Source: an uncultured Cytophagaceae bacterium
GTDB taxonomy: Bacteria; Bacteroidota; Bacteroidia; Cytophagales; Spirosomataceae
NCBI GenBank assembly: GCA_903837305.1
Contig: CAILUB010000291.1
Span: forward strand, 1-9,998
Direction: 5' to 3'
Length of the DNA stretch: 9,998 nucleotides
Shown: positions 6,859 through 9,998 of the stretch, in pieces
Numbering within the stretch: position 1 is the stretch's first letter
Layout of the letters: every line of letters starts with the position of its first letter
Program-made: the position numbers and the translations under genes
Notes under the pieces: model-generated
What the model saw: only the letters and a program-made list of their open reading frames with translations
What the model was told of the DNA's origin: nothing
Database searches by the model: none

Positions 6859-8133
6859 TTATAACCTAGCATTAACGATTCTACGATCCAAAAAGGACTT
6901 CGTATCGAATATTACGGTAGAATCTCCGCTGCATAGAGCATTTATATCAAGCTGTTTAAAAAAAGTATGTGAAACTGCTAAAACTATTCCATCGTATTTT
7001 TCATCAATATTACTCAGTAATTTGATCCCATATTCATCATAAACTTGATTATGGTCTGCATGAGGATCAAAGACATCTACTAATAGATTGAACTGTTGTA
7101 ATTCCTCAATTATATCAATTACTTTAGAATTTCTTATGTCAGGACAATCCTCTTTGAAAGTTATACCAAGAATTAATATTTTTGAAGATGAAATAAGGTG
7201 ATTTTTAGAAATCAATAATTTTACAACCTTGTTTGCAATAAACACTCCCATAGTATCATTTACTCTACGTCCTGAAAGTATAACTTGAGGATGATAACCA
7301 AGACTTTCTGCCTTATGTGCTAAGTAATAAGGATCAACACCTATACAATGTCCGCCAACCAACCCAGGTTTATAGTTTAAAAAATTCCATTTTGTGCTTG
7401 CCGCTTCTAATACATCACTTGTGTCAATACCCATACGATCAAAAATCAAGGCCAATTCATTTACAAAAGAAATATTGATATCACGCTGCGCATTTTCTAT
7501 TGCCTTACTTGCCTCTGCTACTTTCATACTAGGAGCCATATGGGTGCCAGCAGTTATAATGCTTTTATACAAAGAATTAATTTCGCTTGCAATTTCTGGT
7601 GTAGATCCAGATGTAACTTTTTTAATATTAATTAAAGTATTTTTCTTATCCCCTGGATTAATCCTTTCTGGAGAATACCCACAAAAAAAATCTTGATTAA
7701 ACTTTAAATGGGAAAATTGTTCAAGTACAGGCACGCAATCTTCCTCAGTACATCCTGGATAAACAGTAGATTCATATATTATAATATCTCCTCGCTTTAT
7801 TATAGAACCTAACATCTCACTTGCCTTTAACAATGGTGTTAAATCCGGTTTTTTAAACTGGTCAATAGGGGTAGGCACAGTTACTATAAAAATATCATAA
7901 TTTTTAAGATCTTTTGTAAATGACGAAAAAATTAAACCATTGTTCTCTGTTCCTTCAACAACTTCCTTCATACTAACTAGGTCAGCTTCTAAAGTACGGT
8001 CTTCTCCACGATTTAACTCGGCCACTCTCTTAGAGTCAATATCAAAGCCTAAAACATGAAATTTTTTAGCGAATTCAATTGCTAAAGGTAACCCAACGTA
8101 CCCTAAACCTACAATTGCAATTTTTTTATTCAT
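6859..8133 (-). CDS. UDP-N-acetyl-hexosamine 6-dehydrogenase (TviB/WbpO/WbpA type)
   Basis: An NAD-dependent enzyme that oxidises C6 of a UDP-N-acetylhexosamine twice to the uronic acid. Numbering from MNKK (424 residues), the dinucleotide fold GLGYVG is at 9-14, ESTVYPG at 121-127, YSPERINPGD at 153-162, and the central helix EASKAIENAQ carries E207, K210 and N214. The catalytic cysteine is C263 in VGGHCIGVDPYY, followed by a typical C-terminal nucleotide-binding domain (LILGITFKEDCPDIRNS). The GHCIGVDPYYLAHKAE form and the RDINI segment fit the Vi-antigen TviB / WbpO group, making UDP-GalNAcA or UDP-GlcNAcA the likely product, but substrate cannot be fixed from sequence. The start is the ATG at 8131-8133; a TTG two codons upstream is possible. 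It is preceded by a 128-base gap, so it may have its own promoter or follow gmd. Confidence 0.92.
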   Translation of the reverse strand: MNKKIAIVGLGYVGLPLAIEFAKKFHVLGFDIDSKRVAELNRGEDRTLEADLVSMKEVVEGTENNGLIFSSFTKDLKNYDIFIVTVPTPIDQFKKPDLTPLLKASEMLGSIIKRGDIIIYESTVYPGCTEEDCVPVLEQFSHLKFNQDFFCGYSPERINPGDKKNTLINIKKVTSGSTPEIASEINSLYKSIITAGTHMAPSMKVAEASKAIENAQRDINISFVNELALIFDRMGIDTSDVLEAASTKWNFLNYKPGLVGGHCIGVDPYYLAHKAESLGYHPQVILSGRRVNDTMGVFIANKVVKLLISKNHLISSSKILILGITFKEDCPDIRNSKVIDIIEELQQFNLLVDVFDPHADHNQVYDEYGIKLLSNIDEKYDGIVLAVSHTFFKQLDINALCSGDSTVIFDTKSFLDRRIVNARL

Positions 8134-8178
8134 ACCCAAAAGGATTATTTAAATTAATTTTTTCCTTACTGACAAACT

Positions 8179-8224
8179 ATTCTTGATAACCATGTAAACA
8201 TTTGACTACTTATTCATCAAGAAT
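8179..8224. repeat. 9-bp perfect inverted repeat in the gmd-dehydrogenase gap
   Basis: The arms ATTCTTGAT (8179-8187) and ATCAAGAAT (8216-8224) are exact inverse complements with a 28-base spacer, and the spacer contains the smaller ATGT-AA-ACAT dyad (8192-8201). No T-run follows on the minus strand, so it does not look like an intrinsic terminator. It could be an operator or an mRNA fold before the dehydrogenase gene, or chance in AT-rich DNA. I see no good promoter in this 128-base gap. Confidence 0.4.
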
Positions 8225-8261
8225 TTAATTTTTACTGTTAAATTGAAAGAAAACATATACT

Positions 8262-9329
8262 TTATATTAAATTCTTAAATAATTTAATGTCGTGAGCTAC
8301 CATCTCCTTTACTAGGGATTTTAAATCATACCTAGGTTGCCACCCTAATTTCGAATTAGCTTTTGAAGGATCACCCAACAATAAGTCGACCTCAGTTGGT
8401 CTATAATATTTAGGGTCTACTTTAACAATAACCCTACCAATCTTAAGCTGATATTCTGCACTACATTTAATAACAAAACCAACTTCATTTTCTCCTTCCC
8501 CTCTAAATCCTATTTCGATACCAACTTCACCAAAAGCTAAGCGGACAAATTCTCTGATAGTTGTTGTTACACCGGTAGCAAGCACAAAATCTTCCGGTTT
8601 ATCTTGTTGTAAAATCAACCACATCCCTTCAATATAATCTTTAGCATGCCCCCAATCTCTTTCTGAATTAAGATTTCCTAAATACAAACACTCTTCTTGA
8701 CCCAAGACTATTTTAGCAGTTGCCCGAGTAATTTTACGTGTAACAAATGTCTCTCCCCTTTGAGGAGATTCGTGATTAAATAAAATACCATTGCAAGCAA
8801 ACATATTATATGCTTCCCTGTAATTAACCGTAATCCAATAAGCATAAAGCTTTGCTACCGCGTAAGGAGAACGAGGGTAAAAAGGCGTTGTCTCTGATTG
8901 AGGCACTGCTTGAACTAATCCATACAACTCAGAGGTAGATGCTTGATATATTTTAGTTTTTTTCGTTAGGCCTAGCAAACGAACTGCTTCTAAAATACGC
9001 AAGGTTCCAATTCCATCCGCATTTGCTGTATACTCTGGCTCTTCAAAACTAACAGCCACATGACTCATTGCTGCCAAATTATAAATTTCATCTGGTTGCA
9101 CCTCTTGAATAATACGGATCAAATTTGTACTATCAGTTAAGTCTCCATAATGAAGGTGTAGGTTACGATCAGGCACATGTGGATCCTGATACAAGTGATC
9201 AATACGTTGTGTATTGATTAGTGAAGATCTGCGTTTTATGCCATGAACTTCATACCCTTTTTTCAATAAGAATTCAGCAAGATAAGCTCCGTCTTGACCA
9301 GTAATTCCAGTTACTAATGCTTTTTTCAA
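8262..9329 (-). CDS. gmd: GDP-mannose 4,6-dehydratase
   Basis: Converts GDP-D-mannose to GDP-4-keto-6-deoxy-D-mannose, precursor of GDP-fucose, GDP-rhamnose, GDP-perosamine or GDP-colitose. The 355-residue extended SDR protein has the NADP motif TGITGQDG at 7-14 and the 2'-phosphate-binding KRRSS at 32-36. The catalytic set T132 and E134 lies in STSELYG (131-137), with Y156 and K160 in SPYAVAK (154-160). LFNHESPQRGETFVTRK near 183-199 and RDWGHAKDY near 224-232 are diagnostic for Gmd. The start is TTG (9327-9329): an in-frame TAA lies two codons upstream (TAA AGT TTG), so no other start is available, and MKKALVTGITGQDG is the normal N-terminus. Its composition is less AT-rich than that of the pse genes. 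No Fcl/WcaG or other GDP-4-keto sugar-processing gene is in the window. Confidence 0.95.
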   Translation of the reverse strand: MKKALVTGITGQDGAYLAEFLLKKGYEVHGIKRRSSLINTQRIDHLYQDPHVPDRNLHLHYGDLTDSTNLIRIIQEVQPDEIYNLAAMSHVAVSFEEPEYTANADGIGTLRILEAVRLLGLTKKTKIYQASTSELYGLVQAVPQSETTPFYPRSPYAVAKLYAYWITVNYREAYNMFACNGILFNHESPQRGETFVTRKITRATAKIVLGQEECLYLGNLNSERDWGHAKDYIEGMWLILQQDKPEDFVLATGVTTTIREFVRLAFGEVGIEIGFRGEGENEVGFVIKCSAEYQLKIGRVIVKVDPKYYRPTEVDLLLGDPSKANSKLGWQPRYDLKSLVKEMVAHDIKLFKNLI

Positions 9330-9376
9330 ACTTTAAAATATTTTATTACTCCACGGCTTCGCCATCCTGAGTTACA

Positions 9377-9430
9377 CAAAATGGGGTCTCAGAAAAAGCA
9401 GAATTTAGAAACAAAGATACCTCCATTTTG
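9377..9430. repeat. 8-bp inverted repeat spanning the -7 element
   Basis: CAAAATGG (9377-9384) and CCATTTTG (9423-9430) are exact inverse complements 38 bases apart. One arm lies between the -33 and -7 elements and the other in the leader, so they bracket the -7 box and the predicted start site. They could be paired operator half-sites. At 8 bases the match could also be chance. Confidence 0.3.
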
Positions 9431-9442
9431 GTTTAGCGCCAA
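9412..9442 (-). promoter_or_regulatory. Putative Bacteroidota-type promoter for the cluster
   Basis: On the minus strand, TATCTTTG (9412-9419) matches the Bacteroidota -7 consensus TAnnTTTG in full. A TTG (9440-9442) stands 20 bases upstream, in the position of the -33 element. Transcription would start around 9405, giving a leader of roughly 75 bases before the TTG start of gmd. The leader contains a small GGC-GAA-GCC hairpin (9355-9363) inside an outer ACTC/GAGT pairing (9348-9372) of unknown meaning. Inference from sequence pattern only. Confidence 0.6.
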
Positions 9443-9505
9443 GTCTAATTTATTTAATGGAAATATTTAAAATTATATCCATCGAATTATTCGAATAGTC
9501 CTATT

Positions 9506-9998
9506 TTAATCGCTGAGGGCTCGGCCTTTGGTTTCAGGTAAATAAATCATACCTACGATGACCGTTAAGGCTGCTAAGGCGATGGGATAGAACAATCCGG
9601 CAAAATTCGAATGAGTGACAGCTCCTAGCCAAGTGGCCACAAAAGGGGCACAGCCGCCGAACACACCATTAGCAAAGTGATAAGGGATCGAGAGGGAGGT
9701 ATAGCGGATTTTAGTGGGGAAAAGTTCGACTAAGAACGCGGCGATCGGGCCGTAGGCCATCGCCGCGAAAGTCACCAATAAGCTGCAAATGAAAGCCAGT
9801 TCGAGCTTTCCAGTCCAGGTCAGGAAGATCGCTCCATTCACCATTATGCCCTCCTGGGCTACAATCGTGGACATCCACGAGAAAAGGGGGTAGTACCCGA
9901 GCGCAGCGAGGGCCATACCGCCCAGCATAATTTTCTTGCGACCCACCCGGTCAGACAGGCTCCCGAAATACACGAAGAGGGGAGTGCCCACCACCAGA
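9506..9998 (-). CDS. Major facilitator superfamily transporter, C-terminal part (5' end beyond the right edge)
   Basis: The open frame runs to the window edge; the GTG near 9994 is an internal valine, not a start. About 163 residues are visible, ending at the TAA at 9506-9508. It begins with the cytoplasmic loop signature GSLSDRVGRKK, followed by about four hydrophobic segments (LGGMALAALGYYPLF; LAFICSLLVTFAAMAYGPIAAFLV; HFANGVFGGCAPFVATWLGA; GLFYPIALAALTVIVGMIYL) and a PETKG tail. With only four helices left, this loop is the one between helices 8 and 9. The ELFPTKIRYTSLSIPYH segment resembles the metabolite:H+ symporter branch (ProP/ShiA-like); the substrate is unknown. The GC content is clearly higher than in the sugar genes (33 of 60 bases at 9601-9660 against 20 of 60 at 4861-4920). 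It is separated from gmd by 176 bases and is probably not part of the cluster. Confidence 0.87.
   Translation of the reverse strand, partial: LVVGTPLFVYFGSLSDRVGRKKIMLGGMALAALGYYPLFSWMSTIVAQEGIMVNGAIFLTWTGKLELAFICSLLVTFAAMAYGPIAAFLVELFPTKIRYTSLSIPYHFANGVFGGCAPFVATWLGAVTHSNFAGLFYPIALAALTVIVGMIYLPETKGRALSD

Noticed and set aside
6845..7042. Plus-strand open frame of 65 codons
   Set aside because: Antisense to the 3' end of the UDP-sugar dehydrogenase; no recognisable domain.
7394..7696. Plus-strand open frame of 100 codons with hydrophobic stretches
   Set aside because: Antisense to the central, strongly conserved part of the dehydrogenase, including its catalytic cysteine region; the hydrophobicity is a by-product.
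8131..8139. TTG start for the UDP-sugar dehydrogenase
   Set aside because: An ATG two codons later gives MNKKIAIVGLGYVG, the usual distance to the nucleotide-binding motif.
8250..8257. TATGTTTT on the minus strand as a -7 promoter element for the dehydrogenase
   Set aside because: Lacks the final G of TAnnTTTG and no TTG lies at the right distance upstream.
9377..9430. Invertible capsule-type promoter as a firm feature
   Set aside because: The arms are only 8 bases and enclose the -7 but not the -33 element; no recombinase gene is visible. Kept only as a low-confidence repeat.
9482..9494. TCGAAT-A-ATTCGA dyad after the transporter stop as an intrinsic terminator
   Set aside because: Short AT-rich stem with almost no loop, and no clean T-run follows on the minus strand.

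Overview
The window is a tightly packed, single-direction (minus-strand) sugar-nucleotide cluster for surface glycans, with the edge of an unrelated transporter gene at its right end. The organism is most likely a member of the Bacteroidota. The cluster is AT-rich, the leaders in front of the genes are A/T-rich with no recognisable Shine-Dalgarno, and the one convincing promoter fits the Bacteroidota -33 TTG / -7 TAnnTTTG pattern. This assignment is an inference; no rRNA or marker gene is present.

Layout in transcription order, right to left. At 9506-9998 is the C-terminal part of a major facilitator transporter with clearly higher GC. A 176-bp gap at 9330-9505 holds the putative cluster promoter. 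Then come gmd (GDP-mannose 4,6-dehydratase, TTG start), a 128-bp gap with a 9-bp inverted repeat, a UDP-N-acetylhexosamine 6-dehydrogenase, pseB, pseC, a pseudaminic-acid-associated methyltransferase, a PseA/WbpG-type N-acetyl sugar amidotransferase, hisH and hisF paralogs, pseF (TTG start), a complete GNAT acetyltransferase, and a second GNAT acetyltransferase cut by the left edge. From the UDP-sugar dehydrogenase leftwards, neighbours overlap or lie at most 22 bp apart, so this part is almost certainly one operon.

How the genes work together: PseB and PseC convert UDP-GlcNAc to UDP-4-amino-4,6-dideoxy-AltNAc. A PseH-type acetyltransferase (one of the two GNAT proteins) acetylates it. PseG and PseI, not in the window, would give pseudaminic acid, and PseF activates it as the CMP-sugar. 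PseA with HisH/HisF would convert an N-acetyl group into an acetamidino group using ammonia from glutamine. The HisF copy has lost the histidine-pathway catalytic Asp11 but keeps the channel-gate residues, which fits a specialised ammonia donor. The methyltransferase predicts an additional methyl on the sugar. The most interesting reading is a CMP-pseudaminic acid derivative that is both amidinated and methylated. Gmd and the UDP-sugar dehydrogenase would supply a GDP-deoxyhexose and a UDP-hexosaminuronic acid for the same or a neighbouring glycan. No glycosyltransferase, flippase or polymerase is present here.
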